Assembly: GCA_035515235.1 (NCBI GenBank)
Contig: DATJBS010000024.1
Location: 1 to 64,000 of the forward strand
Direction: 5' to 3'
Length of the DNA stretch: 64,000 bases
From: JAMLHH01 sp035515235
GTDB lineage: Bacteria; Bacteroidota; Bacteroidia; Chitinophagales; JADIYW01
The position numbers were made by a program, and so were the translations under genes. A model generated the notes under the pieces. It was not told the origin of the DNA and ran no database searches. It was given only the letters and a program-made list of their open reading frames with translations. The first letter of the stretch is position 1, and each line of letters starts with the position of its first letter. This document shows, piece after piece, positions 1 through 9,026 of this stretch.

Positions 1-257
1 ATTTGCTTTGAGCTAACGGAAACACGTTGAAATACAAAGCAATAAGAACCGTTACCAAATCGTTACCTGATTTCTTTGATAATCCCTATAAAAGCCTTGT
101 ATTCACCCGATATGGCTTTTTCCTGAAAACTTTAAAATAAATATACAACATAAGTAATTGATAATAAGTCTTTTATAGTGAGGTTGCGCAACCCTGTGCA
201 ACTACCATAGTTCCAATAAAGTGCATTCCTTTGCTTCCATAATCATATAAATATACA
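1..257. other. Leader region upstream of the HTH genes
   Basis: No complete gene is seen. A frame on the + strand is open from about 12 to 140 but has no ATG and no recognised similarity. A perfect 12-bp palindrome, GGTTGCGCAACC, lies at 182-193 and is followed by a related half, GTGCAAC, at 195-201. This could be an operator for the downstream HTH protein or an integrase/excisionase site. The left junction of the element is not visible here. Confidence 0.4.
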
Positions 258-560
258 ATGATGGAAGTAAATCAAATTCTCGAAAAGCTAAGTCAATTAG
301 AACTAAAAATTGACGAGCAAAACCTACTTCAAAAAGAAGTACTCAATTTTAATGATGCCTGCAAGTATCTTGACATCAGTGCATCACATCTCTACAAGCT
401 AACCTCTCAAAAGCAAATTCCACACTTTTGCCCCCAGGGAAAGAAACTCTATTTCAACCGACAAGAAATAGACGAATGGTTAATGCGAAACAAGCAGGAA
501 ACTTCGGAGGAAATCGAAACGGCAGCAGCTAATTATTTAATCAGAAACAAACGTAAATAA
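258..560 (+). CDS. Helix-turn-helix protein, excisionase-like (HTH_17 type)
   Basis: A 100-residue protein with a short N-terminal heptad-like helix (about residues 4-28) and a winged HTH of the MerR/excisionase type (about 29-80). The pattern NFNDACKYLDISASHLYKL followed by IPHFCPQGKKLYFNRQEIDEWL is typical of HTH_17 proteins. Small proteins like this control excision or replication functions in Bacteroidota mobile elements. The next HTH gene starts 2 bases downstream, so the two are probably co-transcribed. The role as excisionase or transcription regulator is inference; the fold assignment is fairly secure. Confidence 0.75.
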   Translation: MMEVNQILEKLSQLELKIDEQNLLQKEVLNFNDACKYLDISASHLYKLTSQKQIPHFCPQGKKLYFNRQEIDEWLMRNKQETSEEIETAAANYLIRNKRK

Positions 561-562
561 TT

Positions 563-886
563 ATGAGCTTTTATAGATTTTCCGAAGAAGAGGTTCAAGA
601 CATCAAACAGCGTTTAGATGATATTTCTTTGACTTTAAAACAAAAGCAAAGAGCCACACCCGACCAAATCTGGTACGACAATCAGGAGTTTTTACAGGTA
701 ATGAATGTAAGTAAGCGCACCGCAGCTTATTGGCGTACTGAAAATGTAATTACCTATTCACAAGTAGGCAATAAAATCTACTACCGACTTTCTGATATTA
801 TGGATCTACTTCATAAATGTACCATTCCTGCAAATAGTGCCAATAACCTTAAAATTTCTACTGATGGCAACAATAACGACTTATAA
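563..886 (+). CDS. Second helix-turn-helix protein of the element
   Basis: A 107-residue protein with a predicted amphipathic helix at the N terminus (residues 7-30) and an HTH_17-like domain at about residues 40-85. The motif DNQEFLQVMNVSKRTAAYW followed by a wing ending in YYRLSDIMDLL is visible. A pair of such genes upstream of a VirE-N/DUF3987 gene is a common arrangement in Bacteroidota integrative elements. Its 3' end overlaps the start of the next gene by about 23 bases. A specific role in excision, integration or copy control cannot be read from the sequence. Confidence 0.7.
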   Translation: MSFYRFSEEEVQDIKQRLDDISLTLKQKQRATPDQIWYDNQEFLQVMNVSKRTAAYWRTENVITYSQVGNKIYYRLSDIMDLLHKCTIPANSANNLKISTDGNNNDL

Positions 887-3098
887 GAATTTCAATATAG
901 CAATTGAGGATGTTTCACTCTCCTCAATCATTTCTAATATTAAATCAGGCATTTACCATGATAGTATAAATGCTATTCGTATGGCTAAAAGTATGGGCGA
1001 ATCTGAAAGAGCCGACCAGCTTAAAAAAGAACTTTTGGCGTTCACGCCTTCAGCTACTTTTAAAGACGGCAGAAAAAAAAATTTACTTACAGCTTACAGT
1101 GGTTGCGTTCATCTTGATTTTGATAAATTGACACCCGAAGTATTGCAAATGGCTTTAGACCTTGCAGTAAATATTCCTTTCACTTATGCTTGTTTCATAA
1201 GCCCAAGTGGGGATGGTTTAAAAGTGTTTGTCAAAGTTAATACCGACCAAGAATCACACGAACAAGCCTATAAGCAAGTGCAAGCTCATTATGAAAAGGA
1301 AATTGGTATTGAAGCTGATCCAAAATGTAAAGACATTACAAGGCTTTGTTTTGTGTCTGATGACCCAAATGCCTTTTATAATGAAAACGCAATTACTTTT
1401 GAAATTTCTTTGCAAGAGCAAGCTACTTTAAGCGAACCTCTTTTTGAGCAAGCTCAAATTTCGTTCAATACCATTTTTGATGAATGTGTTGGTTTTACTA
1501 ACAAGATTATGATTTACAATAATGGCAACCGCAACAACTACTTATATCAATTAGCTTGTAATTGCAATCGCAGAGGTATTTCACACCCAGAGGCAGAACA
1601 TTTGATTACATCAAATTTCTACCACGAAAATCAAACTGAAATACGAAAATCAATCGAAAGTGCTTATCAAAATAATTTAGCAGAGTTTGGCAAGTTTGCA
1701 AATCTTGCAGGTTTGCCAAAGAAACAAACTACAAAAGAAATCACAAATGATTCCACAGAAGACTATCTGAAAACAACGCCTACCATTCCAGTAGAAGCCA
1801 TCATTTTGATGCCTAACTTATTTCAAGAAGGAGCAAAAGCATTTGAAAACGACCCACGTAAAAGAGATGTTTTCTTAACCAGTGCCTTATGTATTATGAG
1901 TGGTTGTTTGCCTAGTGTTCAAGGCGTATATCATCAAGAAAGAGTCTATCCGCATTTGTTTTCTTTCATCATTGCTCCAGCCGCTAGTGGTAAAGGAGTT
2001 TTGAAAAATGCCAAAAGATTAGGGGATAAAATTCACGAAAGAATGGTGGAAAATAGTAAGCAAGCTAGAGAACAATTCGAAAACGAAATGGTAGATTACA
2101 AAGCCCAATTAAGCAAGCGTAAGAAAGACGATTCAATACCAGAAAAACCACAAGAGCCTGCCTTTAAATTGCTATTTATCCCTGCCGATTGCAGTCAGGC
2201 AATGATGATGCAAATACTACAAGACAATGACGGTAGAGGCATTATTTGCGAAACGGAAGCGGATGCAATGAGTGGAGCAAACAAACAAGATTGGGGCAAC
2301 TATTCTCACATTATGCGAGCAGCTTTTCATCACGAAAAAATATCAGCAGCAAGAAAAACCAATAGGGAACTTTTAGAAATAAAACACCCACAACTGGCTG
2401 TGGCCTTGTCAGGTACACCTTCCCAAGTGCCAAAACTGATCGCTTCGGCAGAAGATGGTCTTTTTAGTCGTTTTATATTCTATGCCTTCAAAAATGAAAT
2501 CGTTTGGCAAGACCCATCACCAAGACCAGGTGGAATTGTTTACAACGACCACTTTGAAGCATTATCAAACGAAGTGCTAAAGATTGTAGATTTTCTAAAC
2601 CAGTACCCAACTGAAGTATTTTTAACACAGAATCAATGGGATAAACTCAATCAAGTTTTTTTCGACAAGCTCAAAAACGTAGTGATTTTTACAGGCGAAG
2701 ATGCGGCAAGTGTAGTATTTCGTTTGGGCTTAATCCTGTATCGCTTTTGTATGATTTTTACATCCTTACGGAAGTTTGAAAATGGTGATTGTTCAAAAGA
2801 TGTAACCTGTACTGATGAGGACTTTCAAGCAGCCTTGATGCTTTCAGAGGTGTATTTACAGCATAGTCTTTTAATGTTCAACAATTTAGAAGAACAGAAA
2901 ATAACCAAAGAATATACAATGCCTAATAATAAAAAACAGTTTTTAGAGCAATTGCCACAAGAGTTTCAACGCAAAGAAGCAGTTGCAATCGGTATAAAGT
3001 TAGGCTTATCTGAAAGGTCGGTTGATGATTTTCTTAACAATTCAGTTCCAATGCTTTTGGAAAAACCTAAGACAGGGCATTATCGAAAAGTAGCATAA
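864..3098 (+). CDS. VirE N-terminal / DUF3987 domain protein (mobile-element primase-helicase-like)
   Basis: The start is set at the ATG at 864 rather than the upstream in-frame GTG at 837, because the protein then begins MATITTYKNFNIAIEDV, as relatives do. Residues about 40-170 resemble the VirE N-terminal/BT4734-like domain, a primase-related fold (HLDFDKLTPE, ACFISPSGDGLKVFVKV). Residues about 200-270 look like a primase C-terminal helical segment. Residues about 300-700 resemble DUF3987, with a P-loop-like APAASGKG near residue 371. Such proteins are frequent in Bacteroidota mobile elements and are thought to act in element replication; that role is inferred here. It overlaps both neighbours, which suggests one operon. 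Confidence 0.75.
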   Translation: MATITTYKNFNIAIEDVSLSSIISNIKSGIYHDSINAIRMAKSMGESERADQLKKELLAFTPSATFKDGRKKNLLTAYSGCVHLDFDKLTPEVLQMALDLAVNIPFTYACFISPSGDGLKVFVKVNTDQESHEQAYKQVQAHYEKEIGIEADPKCKDITRLCFVSDDPNAFYNENAITFEISLQEQATLSEPLFEQAQISFNTIFDECVGFTNKIMIYNNGNRNNYLYQLACNCNRRGISHPEAEHLITSNFYHENQTEIRKSIESAYQNNLAEFGKFANLAGLPKKQTTKEITNDSTEDYLKTTPTIPVEAIILMPNLFQEGAKAFENDPRKRDVFLTSALCIMSGCLPSVQGVYHQERVYPHLFSFIIAPAASGKGVLKNAKRLGDKIHERMVENSKQAREQFENEMVDYKAQLSKRKKDDSIPEKPQEPAFKLLFIPADCSQAMMMQILQDNDGRGIICETEADAMSGANKQDWGNYSHIMRAAFHHEKISAARKTNRELLEIKHPQLAVALSGTPSQVPKLIASAEDGLFSRFIFYAFKNEIVWQDPSPRPGGIVYNDHFEALSNEVLKIVDFLNQYPTEVFLTQNQWDKLNQVFFDKLKNVVIFTGEDAASVVFRLGLILYRFCMIFTSLRKFENGDCSKDVTCTDEDFQAALMLSEVYLQHSLLMFNNLEEQKITKEYTMPNNKKQFLEQLPQEFQRKEAVAIGIKLGLSERSVDDFLNNSVPMLLEKPKTGHYRKVA

Positions 3099-3739
3099 TG
3101 ATGACGAAAATTAATATAAACTTAGTATGTTTGTCCTTATTCGGACAAGTCAATAAATGGTTCAATATGCAAAAGATATTTCCTCAAATCAAAGAGAATT
3201 ACGCTTTCTATAACAATTTGTTATCAGAGAGGAAATCCATATTTACAGAAGTTATTGAAATAAACAATAGAGCTAATAATCATAGTTTCGTTGAATCTGT
3301 TGACAAGATTAATCACCCGGAGGTGAATGATGATAATATGGTTTTGTGTGTTAAGGTGAAAATCAACAACCACGCCTACTTCCAATTCAAGTTAAGATAC
3401 AAATCATTTTTACCAGCTCCATTCTTTCGTTTTGATAGTGATGGTGAAACGCATAGAAATAAGATTGATGGTATAAGTCTTGAAGAATCGCAAATCACTA
3501 CACCTCATTTTCACAAGTTCAATGAAAACGGTATTGAGACAGCCTACAAAACCGATAAGTTATTAGACCCAAAAGAATGTAAGGCATTAGAGGATATTAA
3601 CTTTTGTATTGTTCATTTTTTCTATGAATCAAATACAAGATTAAAGGATGATGATTTTCCCATAATTAAAATAGAGTCAAATACTTTAGGTTTTAAAATG
3701 AACAAGGATGACCCTAACCAAAATATTACCTTCCTATGA
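3098..3739 (+). CDS. Hypothetical protein (orf213), first gene of a coupled operon
   Basis: A 213-residue protein of no recognised family. The start ATG overlaps the stop of the preceding gene (TAATG); a second ATG follows directly. It has no signal peptide or membrane segment. The central part (about residues 80-150) is rich in predicted beta strands and contains ITTPHFHKFNENGIETAY, and the C terminus is acidic. It overlaps the next gene by 4 bases, so the two are translationally coupled, and the DUF1828-like partner suggests they act together. A toxin-antitoxin or sensor role is possible but not shown by any motif. Confidence 0.55.
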   Translation: MMTKININLVCLSLFGQVNKWFNMQKIFPQIKENYAFYNNLLSERKSIFTEVIEINNRANNHSFVESVDKINHPEVNDDNMVLCVKVKINNHAYFQFKLRYKSFLPAPFFRFDSDGETHRNKIDGISLEESQITTPHFHKFNENGIETAYKTDKLLDPKECKALEDINFCIVHFFYESNTRLKDDDFPIIKIESNTLGFKMNKDDPNQNITFL

Positions 3740-4554
3740 ATCTATTAGAAATTTTCACAGATATAAAAAATGCTTTTGGTGGCTTATGGCAAATCAAGCA
3801 GAGAGGTAATTCATTAGAAATCATTACCCCATACGCAACTACCAACAATCGTTTTGTTTCAGTATTTCTATCCAAGCAAGGAAATGATTATGTTATTTCT
3901 GATGGTGGCTGGTTAAATAGTGGAGTGTATGAAGTTGCCATAGGTGAAGAAACTTGCTTTTTAAAAATACTCTACCATTTCCAAAACTCTTTTGAAATTA
4001 AGCAAATTGCAAATGCTGAAGGCACTACTTACTACTATCTAAAAACCGCAAATGCAATCGACATACCTTCTAAACTGTTTGACCTTACTCTATTCATTCA
4101 AAATATTGTAAGTGTTTCAGAAATAGCCTTTGAGGATAAGGAAGAAAAGGAAACCAAAGAAAGATTTGTGTCAGTTGCAAACCAATACTTGAAATCATTT
4201 ACTGATAAAGAAAAATTGAAACTGAATCAATACCTAATACCGGAGAAAAAGGATATAAAATTCAATGCTATCTATTATAATACACCAAGCACATTGTCTT
4301 TGGTAAATTATGTTACAGGTAGTTCTAACTTCTATTTTTCCAATAGTATTTCAAAAGCAAATATGCTTTTTCAAATGGCTGATGATTCAAATGTTAAATC
4401 ATTTATAACATCAAAAGTTTCAATTATCGACACTTCAGCGGATGGTTATGTGCCTGATAAGTTAGCAAGCTACTTATATCATTTAGAACATCACACAGGT
4501 TCAATTTTAGTGAACTGGAGAGAAAAAGAAAAACTTCAATCAATACTCAATTAA
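3736..4554 (+). CDS. DUF1828-like domain protein
   Basis: A 272-residue soluble protein. Residues about 18-100 resemble DUF1828, with a strand pattern ending in NDYVISDGGWLNSG, close to the 'LTDDG' feature of that family. The rest is mixed alpha/beta, with SFITSKVSIIDTSADGYVP near residues 220-240. Members are often found in phages and genomic islands next to other unknown genes, and the biochemical function is not established. It overlaps the preceding gene by ATGA and ends 1 base before an XRE regulator. The family call is by eye and moderate; any defence role is inferred from location. Confidence 0.5.
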   Translation: MNLLEIFTDIKNAFGGLWQIKQRGNSLEIITPYATTNNRFVSVFLSKQGNDYVISDGGWLNSGVYEVAIGEETCFLKILYHFQNSFEIKQIANAEGTTYYYLKTANAIDIPSKLFDLTLFIQNIVSVSEIAFEDKEEKETKERFVSVANQYLKSFTDKEKLKLNQYLIPEKKDIKFNAIYYNTPSTLSLVNYVTGSSNFYFSNSISKANMLFQMADDSNVKSFITSKVSIIDTSADGYVPDKLASYLYHLEHHTGSILVNWREKEKLQSILN

Positions 4555-4555
4555 G

Positions 4556-4873
4556 ATGACAAAGCAAGAACTTAAGACTCACACATTAGGCGACAAACTT
4601 CGTCAGTTAAGAGATGAAAGAAACTTAATGCAAAGAGAAGTTGGTGCAGTAATAGAAGTTGACGGAGCATTTATAAGTAAAGTCGAAAACAACGAAAAAC
4701 CAATTAATCGGAAACATCTTACTACACTAAGCAAGTTTTTCAAAGTGCAAGAAGAAGAATTACAAACGCTTTGGTTAGCTGATAAAATTAGACTAATGAT
4801 AAAGGATGAACCTAATGCATTAGTAGCATTGAAAAATATTATTGAAGGAATTGAAGCAAATGGATCTAACTAA
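4556..4873 (+). CDS. XRE-family helix-turn-helix regulator
   Basis: A 105-residue protein with a Cro/C1-type HTH at about residues 11-68. The segment LGDKLRQLRDERNLMQREVG is followed by IEVDGAFISKVENNEKP, the expected recognition-helix pattern. The C terminus is helical. It sits inside an operon of a DUF1828-like protein, a SNF2 helicase and a DUF3800 protein, and its last 14 bases overlap the helicase start. XRE proteins in such positions usually repress their own operon to limit toxicity. No operator was identified. Confidence 0.85.
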   Translation: MTKQELKTHTLGDKLRQLRDERNLMQREVGAVIEVDGAFISKVENNEKPINRKHLTTLSKFFKVQEEELQTLWLADKIRLMIKDEPNALVALKNIIEGIEANGSN

Positions 4874-7778
4874 ATACCACGCTAAATATTTTGCCTATGA
4901 TTTGACTAGGCAATTACCTGCTAACGATATTGGTAAACTAACCGCCTCTTTGCAGGATGCTCAAGTTGACTTAAATCCTCATCAAGTAGAAGCAGCTCTC
5001 TTTGCATTTAAATCACCATTATCTAAAGGTGCTGTTCTAGCTGATGAAGTAGGATTGGGAAAAACTATTGAAGCCGGTATCATACTATCGCAACAATGGG
5101 CAGAAAGAAAAAGGAAATTATTAATTATAGGTCCTTCAAACTTGCGTAAGCAATGGAATAGAGAGTTGGTGGATAAATTTTATTTGCCTTCGGTAATTTT
5201 AGAAGCTAAATCATTTAACAACTTAATTAAAGAAGGAAATCTAAACCCTTTCAATCAAGAAGATACGATTATAATTTGTTCGTTCCATTTTGCTAAAAAC
5301 AAAGCACCTTACCTTAAACACATCAATTGGGATTTAGTAATTATTGATGAGGCACATCGTTTACGTAATGTTTATAAACCCTCAAATAAAATTGGCAACG
5401 GCATCAAAGATGCATTAACTCATTGCAAAAAAGTTTTGCTAACTGCAACACCTTTGCAAAACTCTATTTTGGAGTTATACGGATTAGTCAGTCTAATTGA
5501 TCCATACATTTTTGGCGATTTAAAAAGTTTTAAAAGTCAGTTTAGCAGAAATATTGATGACGAAAATTATGAGGATTTAAGAAATCGTTTACAGCCAATT
5601 TGTAAGCGAACTCTGAGAAGACAAGTTTTAGAATACATCAAATACACAGAGCGTAAACCATTAGTTCAGGAATACTTTCCCAATGAAGATGAAACAACAC
5701 TTTATAATTGGGTAACTGATTATTTACAAAGACCAAAATTATATGCTTTGCCTTTCAGTCAAAGGCAATTAATGACTTTAATTCTTCGTAAACTCTTAGC
5801 ATCTTCAACTTATGCTATTTATGGAACTTTAGATGCATTGGTAAAACGTTTGGAAAACATTTTAGCTAATCACAATACCATTGAAGAAGAATCCGAAATG
5901 GCTATTGATTTTGAAACTTATGATGAAATTCAAGACGAATGGGAAAGCGAAGAAGAAGATGAAAGTGAAGCCGAAGATAATTTTGAAGAAAAAATCTTTA
6001 CAGAAGATGAAATAGCAGAGGTAAAAACGGAGTTAGCTGATTTAGAAAAGTTTAGAGCCTTAGCTAAAAGTATCAGAAAGAACTCAAAAGCAGAACAACT
6101 TTTTACAGCTTTAGAAAGAGGCTTTAAAGCATTAGAGTCCTTAGGAGCTAATCAAAAAGCATTGATTTTTACAGAATCTAGAAGGACACAAGATTTTATT
6201 TGTAACCTACTGGAGGCAAGAGGATATGCCGATAAAGTAATAAAATTTAACGGAAGTAATACAGATGCAAAATCAAAAGAGATTTATGCAGCATATCTAA
6301 AAAAGCATAAAGGCACTGATATTTTAACAGGATCTTTAACTGCTGATAAAAGAGCTGCTATTGTAGATTATTTTAAAGATGAAGCTACTATTATGGTAGC
6401 AACCGAAGCAGCTGCCGAAGGAATCAACTTACAGTTTTGTTCTTTGGTTATCAATTTCGATTTACCTTGGAATCCTCAACGTATTGAACAACGTATTGGA
6501 AGATGCCACCGTTACGGTCAAAGATATGATGTTGTAGTGATTAATTTTCTAAATAAATCCAATGCAGCAGACCAACGTGTTTATGAACTCTTAGATCAAA
6601 AATTTCGTCTTTTTGATGGTGTTTTCGGGGCTTCTGATGAAGTTTTAGGAAGCATTGGTAATGGTGTAGATTTTGAAAAAAGAATTGCTACAATATACCA
6701 ACAATGCCGAACCACAGAAGAAATTCAAACTGCTTTTGATGATTTACAACAAGAATTGAAGCCAGACATTTCTGAAAAAGTACGAAAAACAAGAAAAGTA
6801 CTCATTGAAAATTTTGATGAAGAAGTAAGAGAAAAGCTCAGAAGTAATCTTTTTGAAAGCACTGAAAACCTCAATCGTTTTGAGGAAAGACTTTGGTTTA
6901 CAACAAAATACTATTTAAACAGCTCTGCACAATTTGATGATGAAAATTACACGTTTACATTAAATAAAAATCCTTTTCCTAATGTTCCTATTCATCAAGG
7001 ACCATATATGATTTTAAAGCCTAAACAAGGGCAGCGCAAATCAGATATAGATGTGCCTAGCGATACTAACATTTATCGTGTAGGACATAAGTTGGCTAAA
7101 GAAATTTTAGGAGCTTGTAAGCAACTTAATACAGCGCCAAAAGAATTGACCTTTGATTATTCTAATACGCCTACCAAAGTTACTGCACTTGAGAGCTATA
7201 TTGGGCAATCAGGTTGGCTTCAAGTAAGTTATTTAGCAATCAATTCTTTTGAATTTGAAGATTATCTTGTCACTGCTTGCATTACTGATAAGGGCGAAGT
7301 TATACATAATGAAATAGCAGAAAGATTCTTTTCAATTCAAGCAACAGAAGAAGAACCCATATACCTTAAAAATGAAATAAAATCAAACTTAATTGATGTT
7401 TTAAATAGTGAAACTCAAAATGTTATTTCAGGAAATACCATTCGTAACAAAGACTTTTTTGATACAGAAATGGATAAGCTTGACCAATGGGCAGACGATA
7501 TGAAGTTAAGTCTGGAAAAAGAAATCAAAGACTTAGATGCTGAAATCAAACTTCGTAAATCCGAAGCTAAAAAAATGCTCAATCTGGAAGCCAAAGTAAA
7601 AGCACAAAGAGCAATCAAGGATTTAGAGAAGAAACGAAGCGAAAAACGCCAACATCTTTTTGAAGCCCAAGACACCATTGACGACCGCAAGGAAAACCTA
7701 TTAGACGAGATTGAAAGACGTTTAAAGCAAGAAGTAAATACCACAGAATTATTCACTATTAAATGGAAGATGATTTAA
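4860..7778 (+). CDS. SNF2/RapA-like superfamily 2 helicase
   Basis: The start is placed at the ATG at 4860 (MDLTKYHAKYF), inside the end of the XRE gene, giving 972 residues; an in-frame TTG lies just upstream. Clear helicase motifs are Walker A in ADEVGLGKTIEAG (about residue 60), DEAH in IIDEAHRLRN (about 161), motif III LLTATPLQN, and a C-terminal helicase domain with AAEGINLQF and QRIGRCHRYGQR (about 515-553). A strongly acidic insertion lies at about residues 345-385 and a basic coiled coil at about 880-955. RapA/SNF2-type helicases are DNA translocases and recur in phage-defence loci such as DISARM. Its partners here (XRE, DUF3800, orf166) do not match a named system I recognise. Confidence 0.85.
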   Translation: MDLTKYHAKYFAYDLTRQLPANDIGKLTASLQDAQVDLNPHQVEAALFAFKSPLSKGAVLADEVGLGKTIEAGIILSQQWAERKRKLLIIGPSNLRKQWNRELVDKFYLPSVILEAKSFNNLIKEGNLNPFNQEDTIIICSFHFAKNKAPYLKHINWDLVIIDEAHRLRNVYKPSNKIGNGIKDALTHCKKVLLTATPLQNSILELYGLVSLIDPYIFGDLKSFKSQFSRNIDDENYEDLRNRLQPICKRTLRRQVLEYIKYTERKPLVQEYFPNEDETTLYNWVTDYLQRPKLYALPFSQRQLMTLILRKLLASSTYAIYGTLDALVKRLENILANHNTIEEESEMAIDFETYDEIQDEWESEEEDESEAEDNFEEKIFTEDEIAEVKTELADLEKFRALAKSIRKNSKAEQLFTALERGFKALESLGANQKALIFTESRRTQDFICNLLEARGYADKVIKFNGSNTDAKSKEIYAAYLKKHKGTDILTGSLTADKRAAIVDYFKDEATIMVATEAAAEGINLQFCSLVINFDLPWNPQRIEQRIGRCHRYGQRYDVVVINFLNKSNAADQRVYELLDQKFRLFDGVFGASDEVLGSIGNGVDFEKRIATIYQQCRTTEEIQTAFDDLQQELKPDISEKVRKTRKVLIENFDEEVREKLRSNLFESTENLNRFEERLWFTTKYYLNSSAQFDDENYTFTLNKNPFPNVPIHQGPYMILKPKQGQRKSDIDVPSDTNIYRVGHKLAKEILGACKQLNTAPKELTFDYSNTPTKVTALESYIGQSGWLQVSYLAINSFEFEDYLVTACITDKGEVIHNEIAERFFSIQATEEEPIYLKNEIKSNLIDVLNSETQNVISGNTIRNKDFFDTEMDKLDQWADDMKLSLEKEIKDLDAEIKLRKSEAKKMLNLEAKVKAQRAIKDLEKKRSEKRQHLFEAQDTIDDRKENLLDEIERRLKQEVNTTELFTIKWKMI

Positions 7779-7779
7779 T

Positions 7780-8529
7780 ATGAGAGAACACATAAACATA
7801 TATTGTGATGAAAGCTGCCATCTCCAAAACGATAAGCAATCCGTTATGGTTTTGGGTGCTATTCATTGTCCAGCTTCAAAAAAGGATGAGATTTTTCTTC
7901 GATTAGATGAATTGAAAAGAAAATACAATCTTATTCCAAAACATAATAAGCATCCAAAAGAAAACAGAACCTACTATGAGATAAAATGGAATAAGGTTTC
8001 TAAAAGCCAAATTGATTTTTATAGAGATGTTATTGACTACTTTTTTGATGATGATGATTTATCATTTCGTGTTTTGGTAGTCCCCGACAAATCTCTACTT
8101 GATTATGAAAAGTATGGTCATACTCACGATACCTTTTATTACAAAATGTATTTCAGTATGTTAAAAGCTATTTTACAGCCTGAATTTGCTCATAATATTT
8201 TCATAGATATTAAAGATACTCGAAGCAGGGAGAAAGTGCATAAGTTAGAAAAGGTATTGAGGAATGATAAATACGACTACAATAAAGAAATCATAAAAAA
8301 AGTACAGCAGGTTCGTTCTCACGAAGTAGAATTGGTCCAATTGGCAGACTTACTTATTGGAGCAGTTTCTTATGTAAATAGAGGACTAAAGACCAGTGAA
8401 GCAAAAAATGAATTAATAGAACGAATTAGGCAAAGGTCAAGATATTCATTGTTGAAATCCACTTTAATCAAAGAAAGGAAATTTAATATTTTTATTTGGG
8501 AATCTTCTAAATACATCAGTACAATATGA
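7780..8529 (+). CDS. DUF3800 domain protein
   Basis: A 249-residue protein matching DUF3800. It has an N-terminal IYCDES motif (Asp10, Glu11), a central FIDIKDTRSREK, and the characteristic C-terminal VQLADLLIGAVSY. The family is predicted to have an RNase H-like fold with acidic residues at the putative active site, so a nuclease role is plausible, although to my knowledge function is poorly established. It starts 1 base after the helicase stop and overlaps the next gene by ATGA, so it is part of the same transcript. It may be the nuclease effector of the helicase operon; that is inference. Confidence 0.8.
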   Translation: MREHINIYCDESCHLQNDKQSVMVLGAIHCPASKKDEIFLRLDELKRKYNLIPKHNKHPKENRTYYEIKWNKVSKSQIDFYRDVIDYFFDDDDLSFRVLVVPDKSLLDYEKYGHTHDTFYYKMYFSMLKAILQPEFAHNIFIDIKDTRSREKVHKLEKVLRNDKYDYNKEIIKKVQQVRSHEVELVQLADLLIGAVSYVNRGLKTSEAKNELIERIRQRSRYSLLKSTLIKERKFNIFIWESSKYISTI

Positions 8530-9026
8530 GCGAAGTAGAAGAATTAATATTCCCAGACTTAGAATATTTTGAAGATTACAACGGTAATTTTCAAAATTAC
8601 TTTCAAGCAGTATATCACATTTTTGAAAGCCATTTTATTAAAAGACAACCAACATATGATGGACTAACTGTTTCCGCACCACGTCAACCACTTGTGGATG
8701 ATAAACATCACAGAACATTTTATCACATCACTCACGAAGGGGAAATTGAAAATGACCGTGAACCTGATTTCAGAAGAATGGAGCGTATACGGTTCCCAAA
8801 ATATGTTATTGATTGTTGCCCTCATTCAAAATTACTTGTTTGGGAAAAAACTATTGGAAGAGACCAACGCATACACATCTTGAATGAAGAAGAACAATAT
8901 TTAGTAGTCCTTACAAGGCGTAAAACTTACCTAATGCTATGTACGGCATTTTACATAGAGCATAGACACACGGTAAACAAAAAATTGAAAGAATATGAAG
9001 GGTATAAAAAAACCAAAACCGCTTAG
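8526..9026 (+). CDS. Small hypothetical protein, RNase-toxin-like (orf166)
   Basis: A 166-residue soluble protein and the last gene of the helicase operon. Residues about 50-160 show conserved-looking polar residues: TFYHITHEG, RMERIRFP, WEKTIGRDQRIHIL, YLVVLTRRKTYLMLCTAF, and a terminal KKLKEYEGY. This layout is reminiscent of barnase/EndoU/colicin-type (PBECR) RNase domains, where a strand carrying W/R is followed by a 'LVVL..R..Y.LL.TAY' strand pair. The resemblance was judged by eye and is weak. ATGA coupling to DUF3800 suggests the two are a functional pair. Confidence 0.45.
   Translation: MSEVEELIFPDLEYFEDYNGNFQNYFQAVYHIFESHFIKRQPTYDGLTVSAPRQPLVDDKHHRTFYHITHEGEIENDREPDFRRMERIRFPKYVIDCCPHSKLLVWEKTIGRDQRIHILNEEEQYLVVLTRRKTYLMLCTAFYIEHRHTVNKKLKEYEGYKKTKTA

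Noticed and set aside
837..863. GTG start for the DUF3987 protein
   Set aside because: The ATG at 864 gives the N terminus expected for the family; the extra nine residues overlap the preceding gene.
7415..7756. Reverse-strand frame inside the SNF2 helicase gene
   Set aside because: It is Ser/Arg-rich and lies opposite the Lys/Glu coiled-coil codons, a typical shadow frame.
4860..9026. SNF2 operon considered as DISARM
   Set aside because: DrmA, DrmB and DrmC-type genes are absent, and the methyltransferase next door belongs to a type III locus with its own Res.
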